Assembly: GCA_903813345.2 (NCBI GenBank)
Contig: CAIIXF020000003.1
Span: forward strand, 31,931,151 to 31,995,150
Direction: 5' to 3'
DNA length: 64,000 bases
Source of the DNA: Owenia fusiformis
Lineage: Eukaryota; Annelida; Polychaeta; Sabellida; Oweniidae
The position numbers and the translations under genes are program-made. Of this stretch, positions 1-11,790 are shown one piece after another; position 1 is the first letter of the stretch, and the number at the start of each line of letters is the position of its first letter. The notes under the pieces were generated by a model. It did no database searches. It worked only from the letters and a program-made list of their open reading frames with translations, and was not told the origin of the DNA.

Positions 1-3000
1 AAAAGCCATATTTGATTGGTTTAAGCAAAATAATTTTTCAATAGTCTTTCTTCAAGAAACACATTATAGTGAGAACATTCATAATATCTGGAGAATGCAA
101 TGGAATGGTGAAATTTATGGGTTTGCTGGTTCAGCACACAGTAAAGGTCAAGTGATTCTGATTAATAAGAAATTGGATGTTGATATACTTGAAGAGCCAA
201 AACAATATGAACAAGGTAGAATTCAAGTTATGAAAATAAAAACTGAGGGTACTACTACTACTGCATTGGTAAATTGTTATGCTCCAAATAGAGACAATGA
301 AAAGATAGAATTTTTGCATAGCCTTAATGGATTGGTAGATAAGATAAATGATGAGAATATTGAAATTATAGTTGGTGGTGATATGAATTGCGTCATGAAT
401 AATGATATTGATATTATATCTGGTAAAAAACATAGCACAAAGGTAGTTGAACATCTTAATAGGTTTGTAAATGTTAATAATCTTAATGACATTTGGCGTA
501 ATCATAATGAGGATGTTAAAGAATACTCTTGGTGTCAAAAAAATCCATTTATAGCTAGAAGGTTAGATTATTTATTTGTTTCTAATGGATTAGCGAATAA
601 GACTGTGAGTGCAAATCTATATCCGTGTGCAAAATCAGACCATAAAACAGTATGTGCAAATGTAATTTTTGGATCAAAAGATAGGGGAAAGGGATCTTGG
701 AAATTCAATAATAGCCTTTTGAAGGACAAGCAATATGTATCACTTATAAATAATTTAATTGAAAACATCACTCAAGATTTTGATCAGCTGAATCCTCAAA
801 CATTGTGGGATGCATGCAAAAGTGAAATCAAACAAAAAACTATTTTATTTTGTCAAAAACGTGCAACAAGTCAAAAAAATGACCTGAAACTCTTGGAACA
901 TGAGTTGAATTTAGCACAAATGAGGTTGGCAAAGGCCCCCAATGACCCAGAATGTAAAAAAATTGAAAATAAATTAAATTTGAAATTTGAATTAGCAACA
1001 GATAATAAAGCAAAAGGTGCTCAGATTCGTTCAAAAATTGATTGGGTAGAAAAGGGTGAAAAGAATACAAGCTTTTTTCTGGGAATTGAAAAGTTTAATG
1101 CAAAAATGAAAACAATTGAGCATTTGGAAAAAGCGGATGGAACACTGACATCTTGCACAAGCGAAGTACTTGATACCTTATTTGAATATTACAAGAATTT
1201 ATATCAAGTGAATGATGACATAATATATACATTAAATGATTTTATTGAAGATATCAATATTCCAAAACTCAATAATGATGATATGAAACTATGTGAAGGT
1301 GACATATCTTTGGAAGAATGTGCAAAATGTTTAAAAAATATGAAAAATGATACAAGTCCTGGTATAGATGGACTTACACCAGCCTTTTATAAGGTATTCT
1401 GGTCGAGAGTCAAAATGCTTCTAATAAACTCTTTAAACTTTGCATATCAAAAAGGACAACTGTCATGCAGCCAGAGAAAGGGTATCATTACATTGCTTTT
1501 AAAGGGGAAAGAACTACCAAGGAATAAATTAAAAAGTTTTCGCCCAATTTCATTGACATGTGTTGACTATAAAATAGGAGCATCGGTACTAGCTCAAAGG
1601 TTACAAACAGTAATTAAAAAATTGGTTGAATCTGATCAAAATGCGTACATGAAAGAGCGAGGAATTCATCTTAATCTTAGACTTATTGATGACGTATTGA
1701 ATTATATTGAAACAGATAACTTACCAGCAATGATTGTTGCATTAGATTATTCCCGGGCATTTGACTCAATATCTAAAACGTTCATTTTTGACATGTTGAA
1801 AAAGTATAATTTTGGGGAAAGCTTTATTAAATGGATTCAGGTTTTTAATAAAAATACAACATCAGCAGTAACGAATAATGGGTATTTTACTCAGTGGTTT
1901 GAACTAAAACAAGGTCTTCGCCAAGGCTGTCCTTTAAGTGCACTGATTTTTATATTAGCTACAGAGATATTTTCAAGCAAAATTAGGCAAAATGATAATA
2001 TTAAAGGGATAAATATAGAAAATGAAACTGTTGTCAAAATTACCACATATGCAGATGATGCTACAGTATTTCTTAAAGACAGCTCATCACTTAAAGAACT
2101 CATGAAAGAGTCTGACAAGTTCTATTTGACCACAGGTTTAAAGCTAAATAAAGAAAAATCACAAGCAATGTGGCTTGGGCAAAATAAAAACTCTAGGGAT
2201 TCACCAGGTAATATAACTTGGAAACATGGAGAAAATGCCAAATTAAAAATTTTAGGAATCACATTCTCTAATTCATGCGAAGCTAGCAAAATTGAAATGA
2301 ACTGGAACCATAAAATAAATAGAATGAAAGAATTAATAAAGTTGTGGTCAAAAAGAAATATAAGCCTCATTGGAAAATTCACTTTAATCAAATCTTTAAT
2401 AGCATCCCAAATAACAAATATGCTGATGGTATTTAAAGCACCTCAAAAAATATTAGATAGCATTAATCACATGTTATACCAATTTTTATGGAAAAATAGT
2501 AAGGGGACAGGAGGTGAACGTATAAAAAGAAAAATTCTTCGGCAAAAATGTGTAAATGGGGGTATAAATATGATTGATATGAATGTAATCTAAAGCACAA
2601 TGATCATGACCTGGGTAAAGAGATTTTCTCTTACACAACGAGCAACTTGGCACAATTTGTTTAAGCATTTTTTGAAAGTATCTGGACATGGGTCACTTAT
2701 ATTTGAATACCAAACAAATTATCAGAATCTCAAAAGTAAAGTAGAAATAGAAAAACTTCCAGAGTTCTATAGATATTTAATCAAAGAATGGCTCAACAAT
2801 AGAGACATCAAGGTAAAAAATAGAGTTTCAAAGCAAGATGTTTTATGGAATAATATGAACATACAATTCAAAAGATCAAATGTGTATTTCAAAAAATGGA
2901 TTGACCAAGGTATTGTAAGGGTAGGAGATTTATTTAATCAGGATGGTAATATGAAAAGGTATGATGAAATTGTACAGATTGTTGGACAAACTGCTGCAAT

Positions 3001-3648
3001 CTTACTACAGTACAATGTAGTCAAGAATGCACTTTTGAATACCAATGTTGATATTCAAGACAAAGAAATATCATTCAAATATAATAAAATGTTTGTCAAA
3101 GATACCACAGCAAAACATTTTAGAAATATGATTTTGGCAAAAGAATTAGTGATTCCCAAAGTAGAAGAAAAATGGAACCAGATTTATCAAAATTTGAGTT
3201 GGAAAACTATATGGTATAAATTTTCAAACATCAGAGAGCCGAGACTCAAAACATTGCAATATAAAGTCTTACACAAAATTTACCCTACAAACATGTTATT
3301 ATACAAAATGAAAATTTCGGAAAATGAAAACTGTAAATATTGTATAACTATAAAAGACACATATGAACACTTCTTTGTCAATTGTAAAATGGTTAAAGGA
3401 TTATGGAAAGTTGTACAAGACAAGTTCAATGTAAATCAGAACAAAATATTACGTTTGTCAACAAGGGATATACTGTTTGGAACGGCAAATGATGTTATGA
3501 ACAATTTGGTTTTGATAGCCAAAAATTGTATTAGCAAATATAAATACGGTAACTATGCAAACCTAGAAATGTTATATGAAAATGAACTATATGTAAGAAA
3601 ATTGTATGTAAAATGAACTGTATGCTAAATATTGTATGTTTAATAAAT

Positions 3649-3686
<38 letters not shown>
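1..3686 (+). mobile_element. L1/Tx1-like LINE, 5' end outside window
   Basis: A non-LTR retrotransposon enters from the left edge already inside the endonuclease domain and ends in a long A-run (about 3652-3686) after the last codon at 3616. The open frame covers endonuclease, reverse transcriptase and a C-terminal Cys/His region. The poly(A) tail and the RT style (a PISL block followed by a DYKI-like segment, and a YADD box) fit the L1/Tx1 branch better than CR1. Only one lesion is visible, so the copy looks young. Clade assignment is from recognised motifs, not a tree. Confidence 0.88.
2..3616 (+). pseudogene. LINE ORF2 (endonuclease-RT), one in-frame stop
   Basis: The reading frame is open from base 2, so the true start lies upstream of the window. 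Order of domains: APE-type endonuclease (LQETH near base 50-65, GGDMNC near 370-390, SDHKT near 635), then RT with YSRAFDS (about 1745-1770), LRQGCPLS (about 1915-1940) and the catalytic YADD (about 2048-2060). The C-terminal part contains a CxxC...H...C finger-like stretch around 3332-3385. A TAA at 2591-2593 interrupts the frame; reading continues in the same frame to 3616 and the downstream part looks like normal LINE C-terminus. This is a single nonsense change, not a frameshift. Function if intact: nicking of target DNA and target-primed reverse transcription. Confidence 0.85.
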
Positions 3687-3688
<2 letters not shown>

Positions 3689-4746
3689 TTTCATACCAGG
3701 CACCCACTATTTACGTGACATGTATATCCATGTCATGTGATTGCACCTACATGTTATATGACATTAATTTTCCTAGCATGTTACATAGTGAGCAGTCATG
3801 TATACATTGTTATCACTAATTGGTATATTGAATCAAATGTTGTACAAGTTATTGTCATAGTGATTATTTGGTATGTTTCACCCAAGCTTGTGAATACATA
3901 TTGTTACGTTGATATTCCGAGTTGGTCTTACATTTTGTCAGTGGTTGTACTTAGGTACATGTCGTACACTCCCGGGTGCCAGTTGTTGTTCTCATTGTCA
4001 TAGGTTGTTTCAAAGTCATGGTAATACATATTGCCATGTATGTTTATTTGGTCACCAGTTGTGTCACACACTCTTCCAGATGAAAGTATTGTATGTTATA
4101 TGTGAAGTTAATGTAGGATTTATGAATAATGTGTAATTGCAGTATCAGCTTCTTTGTAATTATGTAATCTTACTTAAGTATGTATTTAACTTGATGGGAA
4201 ATACTATGTATATTATCGTAACCACATATCAAGGATCTTAATTGCATAACGATCCACCTTTGTGCATTATCCTTGAATATGGGTACCCGTTGTCATTGAG
4301 TAACGCTGCACTATATATCATTCAGGTATTACAATATCAGAACTTTTTTTTCATATATATATATATTTCCACACTATGTGTGTAATTGTCATAATTACTA
4401 TACTCACTTTAAAATCACATTGTAAATAAACCCATAATTATGTTATTTATATTTAAACTAAATCATCTGTTTTGTCATTTAGGTGTATGTTTTATGTCGC
4501 AGTGCGACATACTCAGCCATTTGCCATTCAACCAGTCATGTCTGTGAAACCCTTGAGAGCATATACAAACACAACATGGACCCGGTAATAATTAGTAATA
4601 ATGTGACGATTCTTCCACTCACTCATAAACCCTTTAACGCTACCACTACCTTTTGCGCTTATCATGCAAAGTGAGGGTCGTTACACTCCTTAAGCCTAAT
4701 CACTACGGAATTCGCGGAAACAACTTGAGCTGGCTCAGATCTGAGC
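3687..4746. other. No gene recognised
   Basis: Between the LINE poly(A) tail and the Harbinger-like element I see AT-rich sequence with a short TA dinucleotide run near 4355-4366. Small open frames here (for example 3737-4003 and 4483-4674) have no recognisable domain or coding signature. Confidence 0.5.
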
Positions 4747-5171
4747 CCTCATTATCCGGTCAGCGCTAAATTAGCGTTGCGATTTGCGTTGCGCTTGCGA
4801 ATCAACATTATTCGCAAGCGCAAGTCATGGTTTGCGTCGTATTACGCGCTTCACGCAAACGCAGACGCAACGCAGACGCAACAGTATGCTAATCGCAAAT
4901 AAATTGGAAACGCGGGAAATTTAAACTTAGAGCTCAAAATAGATTTATCGATTTTTTAATGTCTATGTATATGTTTACGCCAGTGCGGATGTGTCAATCA
5001 ATGTTATCTATTTCAACTGGACTCAAGGAGGATTGGAAGCCAGGGTTCCAACTCGATATTCTTTAATCTCCACGCATGCGTCATTTGCTATTCGTGTCTG
5101 TATAATTTGTACGACTGCATGGGGAGGTGGACTTTGCTATTATTCCTCACAATCTACTAAGTATAGAATAA

Positions 5172-5318
5172 ATCAGTTATTAAATGCTCGATTTTTGATA
5201 CAGGGTATATCCCTCGGTAAACACAATATATCAACCCTCGGTCCCTACGGTCCCTCGGGTTGATATATTGTATTTCCCTCAGATATACCCTGTATCAAAA
5301 ACCTCCCATTAAATAACC
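5172..5318. repeat. Foldback (hairpin) sequence
   Basis: Two arms of about 65 bases are near-perfect reverse complements (TTTTTGATACAGGGTATAT on the left, ATATACCCTGTATCAAAAA on the right) around a GC-rich centre containing GGTCCCTACGG. It interrupts the Harbinger-like element. Confidence 0.8.
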
Positions 5319-6054
5319 TCTATATATTTTCATCAGCAGTCAGATATAGCTATACGTCCCGCTCTGAGCGGGCAGATATAGTATATCTGCCCGCTGACGT
5401 CATAATCGCCGTTCGCATATTGGTTCATTTTTGTAACATGCGCATAATTACTGTAATCTGCAATCGCGATCTGTTTGAAGGAAGGAAATGAGCGTATCCC
5501 TCTTAAACAAGGATTTCAGAAATAAATGTGGATGAATATCTGAAAATCAGGCTATTCTAAATGAATTCTTACGGTTTGTTGGACATTTTCTGAACTCCGG
5601 CCAATTGAACAGCGTGAACAAAATGACCAAGATTGGTATGGGATAAACAGATAATCCTATAGTTCAATATCCTGAACCTCATATAGGATAATCTCTATTT
5701 ATCCCATGATACTACTAATTCCCGATGAATAACCGGGAATATTTTTGATATTGAGAAAAAATCGTATTGAAAATTTTTGCCAAACAAAGCTTCCTCTTTC
5801 AATCAGTTGGGTCGATATAGCATGCTAAAATGATGTTCTTATGTGAAAAACGAATTCCAGTTTTGTATTGCTGAATGTTTTGATGTTGATGTGTTTATGT
5901 TACACATGTACAATAATTTTTTTATATTTAAAAATATCATAAAGCTAAGTCATATTTTCTTAATTAAATATACCATTTTTTCATAGAAAAATCTAACAAA
6001 TGATTTTATGAAGACAGTTATGAATATCATGGAATAAAAAGCTAATTTACTGGT

Positions 6055-6192
6055 CGGGATTAAATATGGGTTTATTCCTCATGACAATTTATATTTCACA
6101 TATTGTGAGGGACAATTTGGTATTTCCCTCTGACCCTCCGGGCTCTCGGTAAATATCATATTGTCCATCATAATAAAACCCATATTGAATCC
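6055..6192. repeat. Foldback (hairpin) sequence
   Basis: The arms run inward from GGGATTAAATATGGGTTTAT on the left and from the complementary AAAACCCATATTGAATCCCT on the right, around a CCTCCGGG centre. Same design (AT-rich arms, short GC-rich tip) as the hairpin at 5172-5318, but a different sequence. Confidence 0.7.
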
Positions 6193-6304
6193 CTCCCACT
6201 ACATAGCCTATATATATCTTGCGAAAATCTAGATCTGTCACTGGAAGGCAACCCATCTTGAAAACAAGACACGGTGTCTTTGTAATTAGTCCGACTGATA
6301 TAGC

Positions 6305-6637
6305 CTACCTAGAGAAAACGGCCGATACCTCAGCAACAATGTTCGAAACAGTAGGTTGGGATACCCCGAATATATCTCCATTTATCATTTGCATACAACC
6401 TGTAGCATAAAATCGTAATGAAATGAATACTTTTAGCTGACATGGAATTGCCTGAGGATTCCTTGTTCTTGACGCTAGATCCCCATCTAATATATTAATC
6501 AACTCAAGAATGAGTGGCCTCGGCATGCGATATCTGTTTAATATCTCATCGTCAGTCATCTCTAACGGCTGACTCCTGTCTCTGAATAAGCGTAAACCCC
6601 TTCTATTGTGAACATCCTGGAATAATATGCGCCACAT
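6305..6637 (-). pseudogene. Harbinger transposase (HARBI1-like) N-terminal exon
   Basis: The 110 residues begin with MWRILFQDV and contain the arrangement typical of the HARBI1/PIF transposase N-terminus: an MTDDEILNRYRMPR segment, then a helix-turn-helix part with LRFYATG followed by GVSQPTVSNIV. The reading frame ends at a possible splice donor (TCTCTAG then GTAGGC on the minus strand), so this may be a first exon. Downstream on the same strand no catalytic DDE exon is recognisable, and foldback sequence has been inserted there. I call it a truncated transposase rather than a domesticated host gene, because the rest of the protein is missing and it lies between matching inverted termini. 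Confidence 0.65.
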
Positions 6638-7472
6638 TTTCCAGCTTGATCGAACCCTAATATTTTAATTTTAGCAGACGATATTTGCGAAATGGAATTG
6701 CGATATTTATTATAGATTTCACAAAACCAAGGTAGCATAATCGTGCACTTTCAGACTTGATTTTGATAAGTTTTGGTTATTTGTGTCTCTAATGTTTTTC
6801 AACCTATTTTTAGTTGGATGTCTCAAAGGGCACTTCCTAGATTTCTACAACGATAATGTTAATTTAAATAGGAAAACTATCAAGATTCTTGATGATATGT
6901 TTGCGATTTATATTGCGGCAGGGTCAGGGATGCCGCAAATAAAGTGGAGTTTGCGACATAAAAATCAACTGATTTACGTGGACGCAACTGTGCGATGACT
7001 GCATAATACCAATTTGCGTGCGGTTAGCAGTATATTTGCGATGCGAAATGAAAATAGCGATGCGTCTACCGTGTAATAAGAAAACTGCGATTTGCGCTAA
7101 AGACGCAAAACGGCAATGAATTTGCGCTAGAGTGCCTTTGAGATGACCTCATAATATCGTTTTGCGTACGATTCGCTAAATATTTACGTTGCGATTGCGA
7201 TTTGCGGTGCGTCGACCGGATAATGAGGCCTCTGGACTCGTTGGAAGGTCCCAACAAGTAGTACTGGATGGAGAATCTAGTACAAGAACACAAGTGAAAT
7301 TTTTTTTATTTATTTTTTTATATTGTATTTCTTTATTTCAAATTATTACAATAAACACAAATACATTAGCGGCTTTGTACGGTACATTATAAGCCACTTT
7401 TAGGATGATGATTCACAAAACTAGGTCTGCAAATGATCTGATAGTTATGATACTATTAAGCATAATAGGTCA

Positions 7473-10400
7473 CTAGACTGCCTGGGGTCCCTCAACACAG
7501 TTCCTGATAAACACTGCACTCAACTTCAAAATATCAATGTTTTGCTCTTTCTTAAGTGTTTCGTGGCCATAAAGAATAAAGTTTAGTTTTTCCTGCCTGT
7601 TCTTACATAAATTTCTGTATCCAATATTTAGATCACAGAGTTGTTGTTCAAAAGTAATAAAATAATTCTGTCGAATGGGACAGGAGAAAAACACATGAAT
7701 TGTGGTTTCATTTGTGTGGCCACAAGCACAATCTGGCGAAAGAATATTTACAAAGTTATGTGCATGTAAATGAGCTTTAAATATAAAATCCACTCTTATT
7801 CTGTTTAAATAGATTTCAAGTGATCTACTGACATTGATATCAGATGCCAAAGTTATGTTTGTGCTCATCAAACTCTTTGTCAATGCCCTCTTAAAGGAAT
7901 CTATGTTAATGCACTCTCTTAAAGTTGGCTCAAGTGAGTTCCACTCTCCTAAACAAGAAAAAACACATGATCTATTTTGGATTGATGATCTTTTCGCGGG
8001 GATGTGATATGGTAAGGTTAATCTTAGATCTCTTATAGGTGCTCTTTTAAACTTTGCAAAAATAGAGCTAACATAATTCGGAGCATTACCCTTATTAACT
8101 TTAAAAACTAGGAACATCCTATGTAATTTCCTACGGATTTCGAGTGATGGCCAATTTAAAGTATGGAGTGTTTTGATGGTGGATGATCCGTGGATGACAC
8201 CTGAGCAAATCACAGCAGCTTTATAATATAATTTATCCAGGCATTTTAGAGTCAAGGAGTTTGCACAGCCATAGAGTATATCATAGAAGTCAAAATGTGG
8301 CAAAATGTAAGAATTAAACATGAGTTGAAGATGTTTTCCACTGAGTTTTTTTGATAAACTTTTCAAGTGGTTAAGTAGCTTGTCAATTTTGTTTGAGGCC
8401 TGAATAATGTGCGGTTCAAACGACAAATTTTGGTCAAAAGTAAAGCCAAGGTGCTTATGTTCATTGACTTTAGGAATTATATCACCACCAAGTAACATTG
8501 GTGGAGTTTGTAACTCTGATTTTCTTTGGTCAAAAAAAAGTTAGTTCTGCACTTTTGCTGGCCTTAAATTGCAATCTCCATTTTTGTGACCACTCATAAA
8601 TATTATTAAGGTCAGTCTGCAGTAGAGCCATCTTATTATTTAGATCATGCTCTTTGAAGGATTGATAAATAGAAGTGTCGTCAGCAAATAAGTAACATTT
8701 TGAGCTAATATTGTCGGTAATATCATTTATATACAAAAGGAACAGTAAAGGGCCTAAAATAGACCCTTGAGGCACTCCTGAATTTATATAGTTCTCATCA
8801 GACCATTTAGATTCTTGGCCATCGATCACAACTCTTACCCTACGATTTTCCAGGTAAGATTTAATTAGGAAACAGATATTTTCCCCAAAACCATAACTTG
8901 CAAGCTTACTTAATAAATGAATGTGCGGCATTGAATCAAACGCAGCTGAAATATCTAGGAAAATACTTTTAACATTGTTACCATTATCTAAGCAATCTGT
9001 GATATAGTCAATTATGGTTAAAAGCTGGAGCTGGGTTCCATGACCAGGGATAAATCCACTTTGTAAGTTGTAAAGAAGGTTCTGATCCTGAAGAAATTGA
9101 AATAATTGATTAAAAATAATTCTTTCCGTAACCTTTGAAATACAGCTTAGTAGTGTGACCGGTCTATAATTTGAGGGAGTATTCTTATCGTTCTTTTTGT
9201 GGATTGGTGTGATATTACCAAGTTTCCAGCATTCGGCGAACTGGTTGGTCAAAAATATTTTATTGATTAATTTAGACAAAGGAAATGCGAGAGCAGGTGC
9301 TGAAAGTTTAAGCATCCTATTACTGATCTGATCAGGCCCAGATGCTTTATTAATATTTAGAGACATCAAAGCTATATAAACCTCATCTCTATTTGATGAA
9401 AGTATATCAAAAGATGCATTTGTACGTTTTTGGTCAAGAACAACAGGGTCAAAATGATCGCCGATGTGAAAACTTTTAATAAAATGAGCTAAAAATATAT
9501 TTGCCTTCTCTTTACCAGTCATTACATTTTCGCCATTTTGGTCGACTAAGACAGGAATAGAGCTTAAACGTGTCCCTGTGAATAATCTTGAGGCAACATT
9601 CCAATATGATTTAGATCCAAACTGTTGGGTTTCCATTTTATCTATCATGCGTTTTTCATGCTCATCTTTTGCTTTAGAGATTGCATCATTGACTATGGCA
9701 CACTGATCTTGATACTTCTGATAATGTTCTTGACTGTTAGAGTGTCTGAATTTGTAATGGTATTTATTTCTTTTGTTAATCTGAGTTCGAATTTGATCAT
9801 TAAACCATGGTTTATCATTTGATTTAACTTTAATAAGCTTGTTGGGAATACATTTGGAATATATATCAAATAAACAATTGGAGAAATTTTCACCAACATG
9901 GTTCATGTCATTTGAATTTTCGATGATATTGCAAAGGTTACTGTCGCGTATAGAGTCATTTAACACATTTACATCAACATTAGAATATTGCCATATTCTC
10001 CGAAAATATATTGGATTTTTCACAGTGCCCATTAACATTTCAAAACTTAGGGTACTATGATCTGTGTTGCCTACTGGAGGCGTTACGGTTTGAGATACAA
10101 TCATGTTAGGAATGTTAGAAATCAGGAGATCAATGCAAGATCTGCTCGTTAACGTAACTCGCGTTGGTTCATTTATCAGTTGTGTCAGGCCAAGAATTCG
10201 CAATGAATTTAGTAAAATGTCACCTTCATATTTGTCAATGTCACCATTCCACCAATGCTTACTCCGTGCATTGAAGTCACCATTAATAACAATAATATTA
10301 GAAGTATTCGATTTTGCAAGTGAACAGGTGTCTTCAAATCTACTAAAATAAGCTTCAGTTTCTTGGCGACTCATTGAGGGCGAACGATAGAACAGTCCAT

Positions 10401-10881
10401 ATGTTATGACCTTGTGATTAACCTTGATATCAATCCACAAAGCATCATTATAATGATTCATTAAGTCAGGTCTGAGCTTTGGTTTAGGGATTTCTTCACT
10501 CACATATATGAGCAAACCTCGGTTATCATTTACATAGATAGGGGGATGAAACCCTTTGATACTATATTTATGACTGATGTCATTTTTAGTGAGATTGCCA
10601 ACTTCACAAAGACCAATAATCTTAAAATTATCAATCTCGATTCGATTCTTGAGAGCACCAAACCTCGACATCTGATGAGCACCTAAACTATTAATATTAG
10701 AAAACATGAATTTCAATGGAATAGTTCCCAAGACTGGCCCTGGGTTTAACTCAATGTCACCAGACATAATCAATAATGCAATTATAGTATTGGGTATAAA
10801 ACACAATAGACAGCTAAACCAGGATATAAATATAGATATATTACAAATAAGATGCACTGATTTTTTTTGAAATTTTTTCAT
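7473..10881 (-). pseudogene. LINE ORF2: 2A-like leader, endonuclease, RT (frameshifted)
   Basis: The first frame (10881 down to 8530, 783 residues) starts with a hydrophobic leader of about 39 residues, then GDIELNPGP, an APE endonuclease (FSNINSLG, NGDFNARS, NTDHSTL) and RT with LDISAAFDS and an intact FADD. It runs out of frame at an eight-base A run (8532-8539, T on the coding strand). The rest continues in another frame from 8498 to 7473 and holds the C-terminal finger CACGH...H.FFSCP. A single homopolymer indel therefore separates the parts; it could also be a sequencing error. Known role of such proteins: target-primed reverse transcription. Leader and 2A are discussed separately. Confidence 0.85.
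10735..10758 (-). other. 2A-like ribosome-skipping motif DIELNPGP
   Basis: Residues 42-49 of the LINE ORF2 read DIELNPGP, which matches the 2A consensus D(V/I)ExNPG/P. At such motifs the ribosome skips the Gly-Pro bond. Here skipping would release a ~48-residue hydrophobic leader from the endonuclease-RT protein. 2A-like motifs at this position are known in APE-type LINEs of sea urchins and other marine invertebrates. The upstream residues (hydrophobic, ...IIALLIMSG) differ from viral 2As, so activity is inferred, not shown. Confidence 0.8.
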
Positions 10882-11200
10882 CTTGGCACATCTGTAGATA
10901 TAGACATTTAAGTCCCAATGGAAGCATACGACCTACAACAATGCAGTAGCAGAATAATACAGTTGAGATAATTAGTAACACAACATTTTGACGATTTGCC
11001 TTAAATAAAAGGGTAAGAAGTAAAAGTGCAATAACCACAAGTTGGGACTTCTCAATTGTCTTTGCAGTTATATACTTCCATGAAGAAGTGACCAAGTTTA
11101 AAAACAGCACTTCAGGTGAAATGCATGTACTGATTTTCCCATTACTTGCACAGTTAAAATGACCAATTGTTCCTCGCCATGAATTAATATCTATACCCAT
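10841..11200 (-). CDS. Small hydrophobic ORF upstream of LINE ORF2
   Basis: This 119-residue frame overlaps the start of the 2A-bearing ORF2 by 41 bases in another frame. It has a polar first half and two adjacent hydrophobic stretches (around residues 53-66, VVIALLLLTLLF, and 72-88, VVLLIISTVLFCYCIVV), suggesting a membrane hairpin. I do not recognise the family. Its position just 5' of ORF2 on the same strand suggests it is either the LINE's ORF1 or a chance frame in the 5' UTR. No zinc knuckle or coiled coil of a standard ORF1 is seen. Confidence 0.35.
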   Translation of the reverse strand: MGIDINSWRGTIGHFNCASNGKISTCISPEVLFLNLVTSSWKYITAKTIEKSQLVVIALLLLTLLFKANRQNVVLLIISTVLFCYCIVVGRMLPLGLKCLYLQMCQDEKISKKISASYL

Positions 11201-11470
11201 AATCTAAATAAAGTAAAAGTGCATGTTTACCAGGTTATATTATTTCTCAAGTTAAAATATGAACAGGTAGTCTTTAAAGTAAATATGAACTGGTCAGATA
11301 CACTTGATCAAGACTATGATTGAGCAAACCCCAGGCAATCTAGCTCCCTTTATACAGATCAAACAGGTAAGAAAACAAATGGTGGAAAAAATATGCGAGA
11401 GGATAAAAACAAAACAAATGCCATATATTAAGTAATCAATACCATAATATTAACATTTGCAACATACACA

Positions 11471-11790
11471 TACATAATTAATATAATACTTTGAAGAAAT
11501 AGTATTGAACTCAATGATTCACTTTCACTTTCAATGATGAATTACTAAAGCTAACAGCTACTCCATCTGGTGATGAACTAATGAAAAAAAACATGTAGCA
11601 CTTAAGCTTTAGTAGCCAGTACCCTTATAAATATATTCAAGACATTTCTATGCCTACATAATTAATACCCTACTTTGGAGAAATAAGTTTGAAATTAAGT
11701 AAAAGTTCACTTTCAGTGATAAATTACTGAGATCAACAGCTATTCCATCTGGTGATCAAATAATGAACATAACATATAACAGTAAGGTTA
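11471..11790. repeat. Imperfect tandem duplication, ~185-base period
   Basis: A segment beginning TACATAATTAAT at 11471 recurs at 11655, and both copies carry CCATCTGGTGAT and a TTCACTTTCA stretch. Divergence is substantial, so the duplication is old. The surrounding 11.2-12.35 kb has no recognisable gene. Confidence 0.6.

Larger units (their letters stand above)
4747..7227 (-). mobile_element. PIF/Harbinger-like DNA transposon (decayed)
   Basis: The 15-base string CCTCATTATCCGGTC at 4747-4761 is matched in inverse orientation at 7213-7227. Both subterminal regions are unusually rich in variants of TTGCG and GACGCAA (about 4770-4900 and 6910-7205), as expected for transposase-binding subterminal repeats. 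A Harbinger transposase N-terminal exon lies inside on the minus strand, and two foldback sequences sit between it and the left end. No DDE catalytic domain could be found, so the copy is non-autonomous. A convincing 3-base target duplication was not seen. Confidence 0.6.
7294..11200 (-). mobile_element. CR1-like LINE encoding a 2A-like motif
   Basis: Reading the minus strand, a small hydrophobic ORF is followed by ORF2 (endonuclease, RT, C-terminal finger) and then an A-rich tail at about 7294-7335 on the plus strand as a T-rich run. RT motifs (GVPQGSILGPLLFLLYIND, FADD) fit the CR1/jockey group. The 5' limit is uncertain: 11200 is the last ORF start, and the element may extend further. One frameshift in a homopolymer breaks ORF2. 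Confidence 0.85.

Noticed and set aside
131-538. Minus-strand frames of 135 and 71 codons under the LINE ORF
   Set aside because: Shadow frames of the plus-strand endonuclease; no domain and biased by AT-rich sequence.
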